Shown in pieces: positions 11,371-24,900 of a DNA stretch of 64,000 nucleotides. The position numbers and the translations under genes were made by a program. Position 1 is the first letter of the stretch. The number at the start of each line of letters is the position of its first letter. The stretch covers positions 32,411,339 through 32,475,338 of the forward strand of contig OU015532.1 of the NCBI GenBank assembly GCA_907165065.1, written 5' to 3'. The DNA comes from Caprimulgus europaeus (lineage: Eukaryota; Chordata; Aves; Caprimulgiformes; Caprimulgidae). The notes beneath the pieces were generated by a model, which was not told where the DNA came from, ran no database searches, and worked only from the letters and a program-made list of their open reading frames with translations.

Positions 11371-12655
11371 TCAAAGATTTTCAGTTGCTTAACTTCTGCT
11401 TATGACCTTAGTGTCTTTGAGGATCTAAGCTTGAATGTCTTAGAGTAATTCTGTTAATTCTGCAGGAATTAGAATGTGTTCTTTGTGCAGTTAAGCCAAA
11501 AAATAATGATCTAGCATTAAATTATTGACTCTTCTTAAAGTTAATTAGTCTCCTTACTCAGAAATCATCTCCAGCCACTGATTTGAATCTGTGTTTAAAT
11601 TACTTTTCTGTTACAGGGTTATAGAAAGCTGATTTATAAAACTACTTCCACCATGTAATACTAAATTCACTTTCATGATGTGACGTTGTGTTTCAAGCTT
11701 GTTGTGCAATTTTATGACCAGGTATAAACACTTGAATATGGTGGTTTGTAATGGAAATGCTGAGAAAAATATTACTTATGGTTTTTAAATGGTTCCCTAT
11801 AGTGTTCAAGTGCAGTTACCATAAAATAGGATTCCTCCTGATTATTTGTTCAACAGACTTTTTTTACTCTATAAATAGTGTTTTGCAAACCTACTTTTCA
11901 AGTAGGTGTTGCACCTCACCCATTTAACCTGGGCCTAGGCCTGCCTAATTCAGTACAAGTTCTGTTATAAATTTTATTGAAAAAATGGTATAGACACAGA
12001 ATTCAGTTATCTACAGAAAAAAAAAAAAAAAAAAGGAACTTTGAAGTAAAAGGCATCAGGCCAGCCCACACCTACTCTTGTAAAAATTTCAGTTTATGAA
12101 GTGACTGAGGCTTGGCAAAAAATGGGTTTATCCAAGGTTTGTTGTCCTTTTTTACTGAATTTCTTGCCTCCATGTGCACATTAAATCAATTAACAAAGAA
12201 TAACTGCTAAAAACTGTCAAATGTTCATCCACAACACTTTTAAGCAAACATTTGTCCTTCATTAAGATGTTCTTAGGTTAATATGTGACTCTCCCTCAAA
12301 AGAGAATCTGGTTGCAAGGCACTAAAAAAGTATTATTGCACTGTCATGAAGCAATATACACTATAGAGCTGACTGAATCTGCCCAGAACAGCACTTTGAG
12401 TACAAAGTGAATGCAAGGAAAATGAACAGCAACGGAAGAGTTGTGCCCCCTCTGAAACAACTACTATGAAAAGGAAAAAAAGAAGAGCAGCTCCTGATGC
12501 TTTGCTGCAGGACTTTTTTATCATTTGCACCAAGGACTTTACTTTCAAAATTTTATTATTGGGCTTTTCCTTGAACGTTCTTTGCTCCAAGGAATTTTGA
12601 CTTGCTTCTCAGTATGAAGTTTACTGGTGTCATAATACACACTATCATATTTATT
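11371..12655. other. Noncoding spacer with A18 run
   Basis: An uninterrupted run of 18 A lies at 12017-12034. I see no retrocopy upstream of it that would make it a poly(A) tail. The minus-strand open frame at 12333-12590 (85 codons) has no recognisable domain. Confidence 0.5.
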
Positions 12656-12738
<83 letters not shown>

Positions 12739-12739
12739 A
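12656..12739. repeat. (AAAG)21 tetranucleotide microsatellite
   Basis: There are 84 bases of uninterrupted AGAA units. The Lys/Glu/Arg-rich open frame running through it is a by-product. It is likely to vary in length between individuals. Confidence 0.98.
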
Positions 12740-15145
12740 TCAGGGGGAATTAGAGTTACATTTCTGTTATTAAATTCCTGGTCAACTCATCCGTCACAGC
12801 TGAGGAGTGTCATTTAACCTTGGAGAGGTTCTAGTCAATGCAGGATCAACAAAACTTCATTGGCAGTGAGTCCCTCTCAAAGCAAGGACTACATGGCTAT
12901 GGGCCACATGATGATATTTCTGCCAAGGAAGGGAAATTACAGAGTTATAGTTTGAAATGAGTGAGTAACTAGCCAAAGTGATTACTAGGAGCAAGGAGTA
13001 GAAAAGAGCTGATGACAAAAAAGAGCTGATCAGTCCTACACCTTGCTCACTTTCAGAGCCAGTAAGTAGGTTCTTAATCACAGCCTCATCTGAAATTGGT
13101 GGTAGAGCACTCAGACTTGATTTCTCTATACCCAAAAAAAAAGGTAAGTAACATTTATAGAACTGAATTTTATAGAAAATAGAGAAAGACAGAAAAACAC
13201 TCAAATAAGTAGTAACACATCAGAACGGGACTTAAAGTATTGGTAATATACTTTAGTAAAGGGGGAAAAGGGGTAATAGGGATTGGAACATTTTCAGTTC
13301 TTTATATTGTATAGTTCTTTTCATTTGTTAAAATAATAATTACTTTGCAAAGTGTAAAGAAGGAAGTGCTGTTTCTTTCACACCCAGGAGTCAGGTGCCT
13401 GAAGGAATCTGCCTGTAGAGGTCAGAGGTAAGCAAAAGATGAACAGAGTTATTCAGAAAGCTGATTTAAATGCAATTGCCGCTTCTCTTTGAATGATGCA
13501 AGGACATTCTTTGCCAACATTAGCTGTGAGGAAAGAAAGAGAATAAACAAAATATTTTTCTCCAATACTGAGTAAAGGAAATACCAGAGGAAGAAAAAAT
13601 AGTGTTAGCATTCCTTGCAAAGTTTTTTAGTGCTTGTGTATTACTTAAGGCTGAACCCTTGAAGGCAGTTGCTGCCTGTATGAATGCATAAGTTTTTATT
13701 TTAAAAAGTGTTTCTAGCTTCTGCAGCTGCTAAGATAAACTAGAGTAAATGACCTCAATGAACCTGAAAGGCAGCCCCCAGGCAGAGGGCTAATTAAAAT
13801 TCCATCCACTTCTACAAACTGTTTGTTTGTTTGTTTGTATCTGATTATTTTATGCCTTCTCATGATTTCTATGCAGCCTTAGTCATAGACTCTTGAATGC
13901 TTAAGATGATCAGTACCAGAGCAATTCTATTCCTAATGCTACATCACTTCTCTGCACCACTGCTCAGGTCCTGCTGAGAACCTTCCCCAGCTTCCAGAGT
14001 CATTTTTGGCAAAAAATGATGCCACCTACTTATGACTGTAGTGAGGCATGAAGTACATCTATCCCCGCTGTGGTCCCTGCAATGTGAATTTGGGATAGCA
14101 TGAACAATGATCGTATGCCCATTCCCGGATGCATGCTCTGACTGAAATGTTATACCAACATGCATAATGGGTCTACCACGATGGAGTTGCTTGTGTCACT
14201 CCTGTGTTCCTGGAACACATTCTTCAAATTTAACAGATTTAACAACTTTCTGGTTTGAAGCACTTGGCATTAGTGTCAGCCTGGGTGACAGCGAGGATTC
14301 ATATAGATTTTCTCCATGATAACATTTTTTCTCATATGTTTTTATAATAATAACTCTAATTTTAAGTTCTGACACAGAAACCTCTTAAGCTACTGCCTAA
14401 GAGTGCTGATACACTTTTTCTATTGGCTAAAGGAGCTCTTAATACAAACTTTAATGTTTAACTTATCTGAAGCTAATTGTGTTGCTTCTCCATCTTCCAA
14501 CTGCGATCAGTGTTTACTTGATGATTCTATGTAGTTACAGCTTGTTCATACAGTCCATCACTTGTATCATTGATTGCAGAAGAGTCAATTTCCAGAACAC
14601 AAATTATTTCTATGTTGTTTTAATAGTAGTTGGTTGGATGGGAAGGATATCTTTTGTGTCATTGTGCAATATTCTGAGCTGAAATTTCTCAGGGGAACTT
14701 TATATTGTGTGAAATTATGAACTCAACTGGATACTGCAATTTTGAGATCCTTAATTTGTCTTAAGAGATTCTCTTTTTTCCTTTGTCCAGCTGATGAGAT
14801 GCATTGATTAAGACTTATGATAGAAAGCAGATCAGCTAACAATCACAAATCTTCAAGATGTTAAAACAAATGTAGAACATTGCTCATGGAAATCAGTTAT
14901 TGAGAAATAGTCAAATCTTTGAAGTTAGTTAGACAAGAAGTATTTTATTGAGTTTGAAAGGCAGTAGTCCTTTTCACAAGAATGTGAACCAGTCCAAACA
15001 TGTGAATCTTACTTGGAAAGATTTTAACCATGTTCACATACGCATTTTGAAACAGTGTTCTGGTTAGTTTAAGTAATCTGATTAATCATTCCAATTTTTA
15101 AGTTTGGAAAAGACAACAGTAATAGTCCATAACGTCTAATGCCTC
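12740..15145. other. AT-rich noncoding sequence
   Basis: It contains a short (GTTT)n run at 13819-13838 and an A-run near 13134. The minus-strand open frame at 12857-13204 (115 codons) shows hydrophobic stretches but no family I recognise, and it starts with no coding context. Confidence 0.5.
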
Positions 15146-15250
15146 TGTCCTGGTTTTGCTAGGATAGGGATAATTTTTTTCTTAGTAATTAGAATAGCTG
15201 TGTTTTAGTTTCAGTGTAAGACTTGTTATGAGAGGAATGTTCATAAACAG
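15146..15250 (+). mobile_element. 5' fragment of an ERV LTR
   Basis: The fragment begins tgtcctggttttgctaggat and then follows the same start as the LTR cut by the window edge at 63836 (tgtcctgattttgctagagt), including the shared T-run and the block cttagta. Similarity stops after about 105 bases. It is in plus sense and holds only the first part of U3, with no downstream promoter or terminus. Confidence 0.75.
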
Positions 15251-18200
15251 TTTTTTTTCTGGAAATAGCCAGTCCCTGTTTCAGGTTACAAATCAAAACA
15301 AAAACTATATAGCCAAGAATGAAACAATAATCAGAAGTCTGAACTGAGGTTTTTTTATACAGATCTACCTTCACAGAAAATAGTTTATCATACTGGTCAA
15401 AATTTCTTATATTTCCTGAACTCCTACATTCCTTAGTAATTTTCTTTTTGGTGTTAGCTGTAATAATAATCTCTATTTTTCAGATAGACTCAAGCAAGGC
15501 TAAATTAATTAATATAATTAATTAATGAACAAAATGAATAAAATGAACAAAATTTCATGTGCTTTTCTGAGCCAAAATCAGAGTTCAGAGGATTTTCTTA
15601 AAGTGCAGTAACCTTCATTTAATATCAAGGGTCTGATTTAAACCATATCCAAAGTGCAAGTCAGCATAAATTTTTATTGTATCCATGTGTGTTCACCTAC
15701 ACATCTATTTACCCACATCAAAAGACTTAGAGCTAATTCTCTGTTATGATGCTGTTCTGTTGGTGGTGGTATATAAGAATCTAAAAAAGAGCAGGAATAG
15801 TTCCCTGCTGAGAAAATATCTTCAGTGCAGAGCTGATATGCAAGTAGTCTACCACACTTTGCTGAGATCCTCTCAGATAGAGGAAAAGATGAATATATGG
15901 AGCTGGAAATGGAGAAGACAAATGTCATAGACAAAGAGCATATCACAGTGGTTTGTCTGTCCACTGTAATTCAAACTAAATATGTCATATTAAGACAAAT
16001 CAAGACCTGTTTTAATTTCTCTCTCATGTTATATAATGATCCCAGAGACTAAGGAGCCAACTTCATGAGCCTGAACAGAAATGAAAGAAAAATATCATTG
16101 AACCTTAAAAGATTTTTTTTTTTATTTGATAGTATTTTTAATCAACTATTTCTAACAGATATGGGTTTGTCTTTCCTCTTAGCATTGTTTCTTGCCTTGA
16201 GAGTTACATAGCATACTGGAAATCCACTTATTTGTTTAATGACCTCTAAAAACTAATTTCCAAAAACTAGCAGGTCCATTTCATAGCAGTTAAAGATAAT
16301 AATTTCACAGCAATTTTAAAGATAAACCACTATGATATCAACTCAGTTTTCAAGGAGAATTTGGTTATTACACAGTATCTTTCAGTATAAGGAGACAACT
16401 CGAGCTACACTATACTTCCACAGGTAATGTCAAAATTCATAAAATTAAAGAAAAATCTAATTAATGCCACAATCAAGTGCATGAAAAGAAAAAAAAAAAG
16501 AAAGAAATACTGATTGCAATATTCATGGAGTTAAACTGGACTACTATGGTTCTAAAAAAAAGTCTTCATTGTATTTTCAGTTGCAACATTGATGGAATGG
16601 TGCAACATTGACTTTACTCCACTATAACTTACTATGGAATCCATATAAAATAGTGCTTATTCAATACACACTTATATAATTACCAATGAGGCAAAGAACT
16701 GAAAAAGTTTTAGTAATCTTTAGAACCCTTAGATTAAAAGATTATTAGTTTAAATGTTTGGGTTTTTTTTTTTTCCTTTCTAAATTAAAACCAGATAGAG
16801 GATACATAGCCAGTAGGTCTGGCTATCAGGTATGTATCATCTCCTTACCCGGGATGGGGCTTCATTATAGCTAAGAAGATAAAACAGGGTGAAAGGGAAT
16901 GGAATAATCTCATGTAAATGAATAGTCAGGAGCCAAGTTTTCATCCTCTTTCTTCTGAATGTTTGTCAGTCTGAACTAAATGTATGAGAAAAGGAAATGA
17001 AATACTGTGATGATACTGTCATGTTCCTCAAAGACACCATTCTCTGTGTTGGTACTTCTCCTGTATGGACAAAGCGTTCCTGACACGCAGCAGAGCAGCA
17101 GCCAATTTTAGAGCCTAGCCAACAATGGCATATTACAGATTGCAATGGAAACCTCTCAAGGCCCACTGCTTGAAGACATACTTGCAGTAGGTTATGAAGA
17201 GGAAAGACAATAAGGTGAGCACAGGAATGTGAACAGGGACTTCATTTCAATTCTTACACCACAACCTCCTTGCAAACAGTGCTACAACAGTGCTTGCAGG
17301 AGGTGAAACAGTCTTGCATCTCACAGTACATTTATTTGATATGTCTCATGGGCTTTCACTGTCTTCAACAAGAGGTGCACCAAGATTCATGTAGTTACAG
17401 GAAGTCAGTACAGCTACAGAGGACACCTTTGTCTCTTGAATCCTTCATGTTCATCTTCCTTTGAACACTATCCCTTCAACACTTCTTTTCTCTGTGTCCA
17501 CGAGATATGGTGACTCCTTGGTATGCTTGATCTTTCAGAGCAAGAAATAGGGCAGGTGGATCACCCCTTAGCAGATTCAGCTCTTCGTTTCCAGACTTTG
17601 CACCATGTTTTCTAGATGCTGGTTTATTCACTAGCACTTTCAGATTTTATTAGTTAAAAATAACATAAAACATACCACCATTTACTGTGATGTGTTTGCT
17701 CTATAAGCACCTGAGATGTTTCCATTCATTTCCCTTTCAGAATAAAACCTGGTTAGATCTTACACTTTCAAATGAGTGGTTATATTAGATATTAGAATTT
17801 TATAACAGGTAGCATTGTCTGCCAACAAGACAAATAACAGTGCTTCGCCTCCAAGGAAATTCAATATAAAAAGCTTCTTGATAGTAATTAAGAAGGAAGA
17901 GTTTATCAACATAAAGATTACATATGGAATTTAGGGAAAACACCTAAAGAATGTACATATTGATTACATAAAAGTACAAATGTGATGTTCAGACATTTTA
18001 ACCCAAAGTAGAATCAAAATATTTGAAACAGAAAGCAAGTCTAATGGAATTGCAATAAAAGATATTTCAGAATTGTATTGTATGTCATTTTATTTATTCC
18101 AAATTAAATTTATAAACTTCAGCTTTTTTAATTAAATCATTTGAACTTCAAAACCATATGCTGGTAAGGATTTGCTTTCAAAGTATTTTGGTGGGGTTTT

Positions 18201-19106
18201 ATTTTTATTTAAAAATTTATAACAAAGCTTTTATGAAACAGGGGGAAAACTATCAGGTAATGACAGGCTGTTTGGTAATAGCAATTTGATTGGAAAGTAT
18301 CTTTCAGTATGTATAATGGTAGTTGTCCTTGCAAAAGTAGAATTTCCTGATTCAAGATTGTCTGTAAAAGCTATTTAAAATATGACTGAGGAGAAATGGT
18401 TTGATCCTGAATACTTTAGGATTCAGTTGTTTACGAGATGCTAAAAAAAAAATCCAAATATTTTTAAAACAAGCCTACTACCTTTAATTAAACAAGTTTC
18501 AGCTGAAACGCAAAATAATCCTTGGAAGCTGCAATGACACAGTTCCAATTATCTATATAGTTTTGAATCAGACGTTCCTTTCTGGAGTGGTGCACTTCCT
18601 GAGCATGTGATGACTGTGATTCTGCATATGAGTAAATATATGAAAGAGACATCCATGCTTTAGAAGGCTAAAGATTAAAAAAAAAATAATACTTTGAAAT
18701 TAGGAGATATTTTTGGTGTAATTAAATCTCACAAATTATACATGAGAAACTTCTAGCGCATTTTTCAAGTCCTACAACAGAAATTACATTAGTTCTATAC
18801 TTAGATGCATTTCTTCATTATTTACAACATGCCAATATTCCATCTCAACTTTCTCTGAAAGTACAGAAATAAATGATTCATAGAAGCTTTTTACTTATGG
18901 GTCAATCCTTTGTGAAAATAGTCCAAAATTAATAGAGATGTAGGTTGTGTGAAACCAATTTCTTGAACCAATTTTGGCCACACAAGTGATTTACTGACTG
19001 AGAACACCACCTTTCTCTTCAAAAGCTCCGGTAAAAAATTAAGAGCTGCTGTGAGGGATAAAGGCAGAGGCAGTGCAGTAGAAAGCACATACACATCCTA
19101 AAATCA
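15251..19106. other. AT-rich noncoding sequence
   Basis: Homopolymer A and T runs are frequent (for example near 16110, 16490 and 16760). Open frames stay under 100 codons on both strands. No known repeat is evident. Confidence 0.5.
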
Positions 19107-19533
19107 TTAGGGGATTGGAGCAACTGTCATATAAGGAGAGGCTGTAAGAACATGAATTTTTTAACTTGGAGGGAAGACATCTCGAGGGAGGAAGAGACAC
19201 TTATCAATGTGTGTAAGTACCTGAAGGATCTGAGAAAAAATTATGCTCCCAGGTTCTTTTCAGTGTTACACAGTGAAAGGACAAGAGGTAATGGATACAA
19301 ACTGAAACATAGTAAATTCCACCCAAACATAAGTAAAAATACTGTGAGGGTGGTCAATCACTGGAACAGGTTGCCCAGAGAGGTTGTGGAGTCTCCATCT
19401 TTGGAAATGTTCAAAACTCAGCTGGACACGGTCCTGAGTAGCCTGCTACAGCTGACACTGGTTGATACAGTTGATTTGGACAACAGGAGGTCCAAATACC
19501 CCTCACAACCTTGGTCATTCTGTGATTATATGT
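19107..19533 (+). mobile_element. CR1 LINE 3' fragment with end of ORF2
   Basis: It starts at ggggattggagcaactgtca, where CR1 ORF2 encodes its C-terminal region. It passes through aggacaagaggtaatggata and tggaacaggttgcccagaga, and ends at cattctgtgattatatg, a degraded octamer tail. The plus-strand open frame from 19152 runs through this CR1 and into flanking DNA, so it is not a host gene. Divergence from the other CR1 copies in the window is visibly higher, which suggests an older or different subfamily. Confidence 0.9.
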
Positions 19534-21275
19534 GGAGACTACTGGAAATAAATGATGATAAAGTCTTAGTTAAAACACAGTTTGGTGAGAACTTATTTCT
19601 ACTGTCCAGACTTAAATACTGGAGAAATGTAGTCGTATCTGTCCTGTAGCAATCATTGCAACATGCCAGAAACTTCCTTGTAACTTTCACAGAAAGGGCA
19701 CTTCTGAGCCTTTGCAAAGGTTATGCACTTGGACTCTGGCAGCGGAGAGAAATAAAATGTGCTTACTCGTAATGGATGCCTATATGCTGGACAGAAATAT
19801 TTGGCTAGTAAACAAGATATCAAGTCCCTAATTGAGATAAATGAGGCAGTTCAAATTTCTAAATTTAACTGTGTAAAGTGTCTTCAGAGAGTGCCAGTTA
19901 ATGTTCATAATTTCAAGTCTGATTTCACATTATAAGATGTGAAATTGAAGAAGTACATTCCAGGAGTAAAGCACATCATTGAACATTAAGTTTTACATTG
20001 GTGTTATAATCTGATTCACTGCTCAGTTGACAGTAGCAGCAATCACTTAAAGCAGCCTGACACTTTCTTTCTGACTGGCACCAGTCAACCAGGCTGCCTG
20101 CAGTGCTGTCAAAACGTTTAATAGTCCCCCCACTAGAGCGCAGAAGAGTTTCAAAAGTGGAAATCAGGACTTTAAGTGATGTAAGTGTGCAGAAAATTTA
20201 CCTCATTACTTTTAGGAGGAAATCCAGTTTTAATGAAAGTCACCAAGTAATGAAGAACACGACTGGGCCAGTGATTAATTGACCTGTTTTACAGATTCTA
20301 CCAATTCTGAAAATAAATTGTATCAAATTGTAAATTATTTAATACAATGGTGACTGCAGTGCTAAAATACATCTTACCAGCTAGGGGAAAAAAAAATCAA
20401 TTGGACAACTCAGTTGTTATTGTTAAGACAACATCAATTGCTGAGAACAAATAACGTCAGTAACTTAGATGGAAAAATTAGGCTCTCCAAAGTGTACCGA
20501 CAGAGCATTCGATTGGCAGAAAGAAGGAGTTATATGTAAAATATACTCTGAACACATACTCACTGTTTTTTAGTCTTTCATGTACATGGAGTCTCATTTG
20601 CTCTGAAAAGTAGCCTCTAGTCATACTTGGGACCATGCTTATGGGCTTATCATCCATAGGGCACATGATCCTCATCTTGATGACTGCCTTAGTGAAGTCT
20701 CTAAGATGCAATGCAGGTGTATCCACTTTATCCTTACTGTAGGCACTTGTTTGTCAGCATATCCAGAATAAAAGTTTATATGTTATAGAACATAGCTATC
20801 ACTAAAACCTCAGACACTGAACCTGAAGACAGCCATGATGGTGAATTTATACATCACTGCTCTTTCAGAGATCTCATAGCCATACTTAAGGTTCTTAGAT
20901 AATAATGTATTGCTGGTTTTCACTCTATCATGAGAATTCCAGGCAACTATAGCTGTTGTCACACTTCTACTGAGGTCACCTTCACTGGGAATAATAAAAA
21001 TCTAGGTGTTCCCATTCTTACAAAGCAAATTTTGATTCTTAGCAGGAAGATGCTTAAAGACAATTTTCCAGCAACAGCTACTTTCTTTTCTGCTAGTGCT
21101 TTCTGACTGGGTTGTCTGGTTGTTTGTTTTTTTTTCTTTGTTTTGACCAGGATCCATTACAACCATTGCCTGATTTAGGAATTCTTCTGATGATAACTCA
21201 AATCAGGTCAAACACTATGGTGAATGCTGTCGTACTTTGAATGAAGTCCATAATAAACAAGGATATAAAGTGATA
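19534..21275. other. Noncoding spacer
   Basis: A slightly more GC-rich patch lies at about 20040-20160, without a reading frame or repeat that I recognise. A T-run lies near 21128. Confidence 0.5.
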
Positions 21276-21948
21276 ATCATAGAACCATAGAATCATAGAA
21301 AGGTTTGGGTTGGAAGGGACCTTAAAAATCATCTAGTTCCAACCCCCCTGCCATCAGCAGGGACACCTTCCACTAGACTAGGTTGCTCAAAGCCTCATCC
21401 AGCCTGGCCTTGAACACTTCCAGGGAGGGAGCATCCACAGCTTCTCTGGGCAACCTGTGCCAGTGTCTCACCACCCTCACAGTAAGAAATTTCTTCCTAA
21501 TATCTAATCTAAACCTCCACTCTTTCAGTTTAAAGCCATTTCCCCTTGTTCTGTCATTAACTGCCCTTATGAAAAGTCCCTCCCCAGCTTTCTTGTAGCC
21601 CCTTCAGGTACTGGAAGGCCGCTATAAGGTCTCCCCAGAGCCTTCTCTTCTCCAGGCTGAACAGCCCCAACTCTCTCAGTCTGTCCTCATAGGAGAGGTG
21701 CTCCAGCCCTCGGATCATCCTTGTGTCCTCCTCTGGACTTGTTCTAACAGGTCCATGTCTCTCTTGTGTTGGGGGCTCCAGAACTGGACACAGTACTCCA
21801 GGTGGGGCCTTACAAGAGTGGAGTAGAGGGAGAATCACCTCCCTTGACCTTATGGCCACACTTCTCTTGATGCAGCCCAGGATATGGTTGTTTGCCTTCT
21901 GGGCTGCAAGCGCACATTGCCGGCTCATGTTCAGCTTCTCGTCTACCA
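21276..21948 (-). mobile_element. CR1 LINE 3' fragment, 5'-truncated
   Basis: On the plus strand the tail reads atcatagaaccatagaatca, followed by the CR1 end block and 3' UTR. It continues into the C-terminal part of ORF2 and breaks off near 21948, inside the coding region. The minus-strand open frame 21557-21949 carries the CR1 blocks [17 protein letters not shown] and [17 protein letters not shown], with one frame change between them. It lacks the catalytic palm. It is in the same orientation as the copy at 3611-5512 and looks very close to that copy's 3' part. Confidence 0.95.
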
Positions 21949-24900
21949 ATGGTTGATCCTGCAGTATTCAGAGGGGATTTTGAATCCTGTATGCTATTTG
22001 ATAGAGCTCATGTGGCTTTCAGGTGTTCACCCTGTGTCAGTTACCTGCTGGTTTTGATGAATAAATTTTGCATTGTTCTATGCCTGAATACAACAACCAC
22101 ACTGGTATGTTATGAAGCATGTAGTCCTTTTTATAGGTCATATTTGGACTGCATATTCTTGTGTACAGCTGCTGGTACAGCTAAACAATGAAATATTGCT
22201 CCTTAAGATGGCTTTTTCCTGAAATGCCATTAGTAATGACATTTTTCTATTTTCAGTATGTTATTAAAATTATATTACCTCTCCTTTCTCATGTAATAAT
22301 TATCCTATTCAGAATCCCATTATTTACCAGTGCCTTTTTAATTTACACAGTTTCTCTCCTCTTCTGAAAAATTCTGCTCAGTTATTCTTTTTATCCTGTG
22401 TGCTCATTATTATAGGTCCAATATTCAGGAGCTGAAAAACATATACCAAAGTGATATTTTCAAAAGAACAGACTTATCCACTCCGCTGTAAGGTCTTTGA
22501 TTAAGTAAGCCGATACTTTTTTGTATTTGATTTATTTATGTATTTTCTAAGCAAACTTGTACCACCAAATTAATAGGTTGATTTAAACCAAAGAACAAAA
22601 AGAAGCTCAGAGCTAAGTGTTGTTTCCTGTATCAATTAAATTATATAATAGCCTCCAGGGATATCATTAATGTGATGCTAGCTTCAATACTGTTTTCAAA
22701 ACATGCAAAAACACAATGATGTGGTTGAAGCATTTGACTGAGATTCATGTAATCATTGGCTCCACTTATAGCTTTGGGACTCTGGTTATATTATTTACAT
22801 CATCCAGCTCACTCATATTACTTATCTACTGGTTAGAATAGGACTGGTCTTAGGTACAGGACTGAGGTGATTGAGTAGGATAGCTAATAAAAAGTACCAT
22901 CATAAACTTCAACAAACAGGAGTAAGGCATAGATACTCTGGTATACCTGGTCAGGAGCAAAGGTGCTGAGTGGGATTTGAATGCTGGCAGCAGAACTTTG
23001 TGAGCCTCATATTAAGGAGCTCTTTGGGCCTTGTGTCTTGGGCTCCTAAAATGTTTGTTGAGGATGGGTTCTGCTTCTGACACTGCAAAACTTATTTTTT
23101 CACATTACTGAGAACCTTTGATATAAGTCTGAGGTTTAATAAACTGGCTTCCATCATGCTAAACTATGGTATTTATATACTTCCTAATGTACGAAAGTAC
23201 CCTGAGGTCGAGTGTAAATGTGCTCCTCCAGGCTTGTGGAGATGGGCCTTGGATGGCTGGTGACTCCCATGGTGGGCTTGGGAGAAGCCAGGGCAAAGTA
23301 TTACTCGGGCTCCCATTGTCTGCCATTGTCTCTCTGTGCTCCTTTGTTGGGGTGCTAACAGCTTTTATCACACAACCTAGCAAAAAGAAAGCAAGCCTGT
23401 AGAGATAGGAAAGCTGATGGTGACAATACTCTGGAGAACACCATTTCTTCATTTACACATATTTACAAATGTATGTGTACAGATTTCCATAATCATAATC
23501 TCTAAATCATTTAAGGTTCATTATTTTGTTCTTATATTAAAATAGCAACAAAAATATCAGACCTTAATCTCTTCTTAATCTGTTTAATAAACATAGAATT
23601 GAGAGAAGGTAATAAAAAGTTTAAACCTTTTACAACACATATCCTTCTAATTTGAAGTCTTATGAGCAAGCTACAACCTCTAAATCTTAAAGTATACCAG
23701 AAACATAATGAGATATTCATTCTTTGTTAGTTGCTAATACATCATCATGTTGCAGAGGTTTCCTATTTTTTTTCATTAACAAATTCTTTCCCAGTATGAT
23801 TTTTTATAATTGCAGAGTCATTACCAGTAGGTTTCCTGAAATATTAATGGTAAATATCTTTCGCAAGTGTCTGTCATGTCTAATAAATGCTGAATTAAAA
23901 ATCACCATCTCCAGATTATCTCTGAACTGAACTACACAGCAATTAATAACAGCTAATAAATAATGAATGTCAGCTATATATAGTAACTCAAACTGGAAAA
24001 AAAAAAAAAGTGTTCCCTGAAAGACAGTTAAAATTTCAGTCCAGGCTATCAATCGCAATTTGAAAACCAAGTATCAGGTATATGTTTTTAGAAATCATTT
24101 CATCATGCAATTATGTTTTCAGACACTTGTTTTAAAATATATTATATTGATAAACCTGATATGCATACAGAAAATTTGTGGTGACAACAAATGAGTACAA
24201 TCACAATGCAAAATATATTTTGCATAAAAAACACATAGAGTATGAACAGACACAGGGAAAGTTAAAGGGGGGACTTTGAACTGTTTTAATTATGCTCCAA
24301 AGAAGAGGACTACTTACATCGTCAGTGAGACAGTTAAAGATCTTTGCCCACAAAAGGAACCCAGTCCATTTGCTCAGGACCTTTCTGGAGCTGGTATAGA
24401 TTTTTTCCCCTTTATCAGTGTGCACAGGTCTGTCAATTCCTTCTTACTTCTGTCTCACTAGTAGTATTTTAAAAACTATTTAAATAAAGATTTAACTTCA
24501 GACAGGGCCTACTTATTTTCTTAAAGATAAATGTATTCTTTGATGCTTTGTTCAGCTAGAGTTTTAAAATTAATTTACTTTCCTCACAAGTTCCCGTAGT
24601 AAACCTTTTTCTTTTTTACTACTAATCTCTGCCACTAGTGCTGGCACATTTAGGATAATTAGATTAGCTGTCATTTCTAACTGATAAGATCCCAGGTTAT
24701 CTGCTAATGTAATTAGTGAAAGTTGTATAATGGTTTCCAAAAGTAACCTTCTACTCAACTCCCTTTTCAGTACAACCTGATATATTCTACTGTCTTCTGT
24801 GCCTTGCATTGTTTCTATGGATATCTGCTTTAATAAAATCTGACTTCATTTTAGTCCATCCTCCAACTGCCTCTGTGGAATATCTTATCATTTCCTTTAA

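Noticed and set aside
10886..11448. Long open frames of Leu/Ser/Phe or Arg/Glu/Lys repeats on both strands
   Set aside because: They are translations of the (TTCTC)n microsatellite, with no independent coding evidence.
12017..12034. A18 run considered as the poly(A) tail of a retrocopy
   Set aside because: No gene-like sequence or matching target duplication is visible upstream.
12602..12817. Lys/Glu/Arg-rich open frame
   Set aside because: It is a product of the (AAAG)n array.
19152..19649. 165-codon plus-strand open frame
   Set aside because: Most of it is the CR1 fragment at 19107-19533 read through into flanking sequence.
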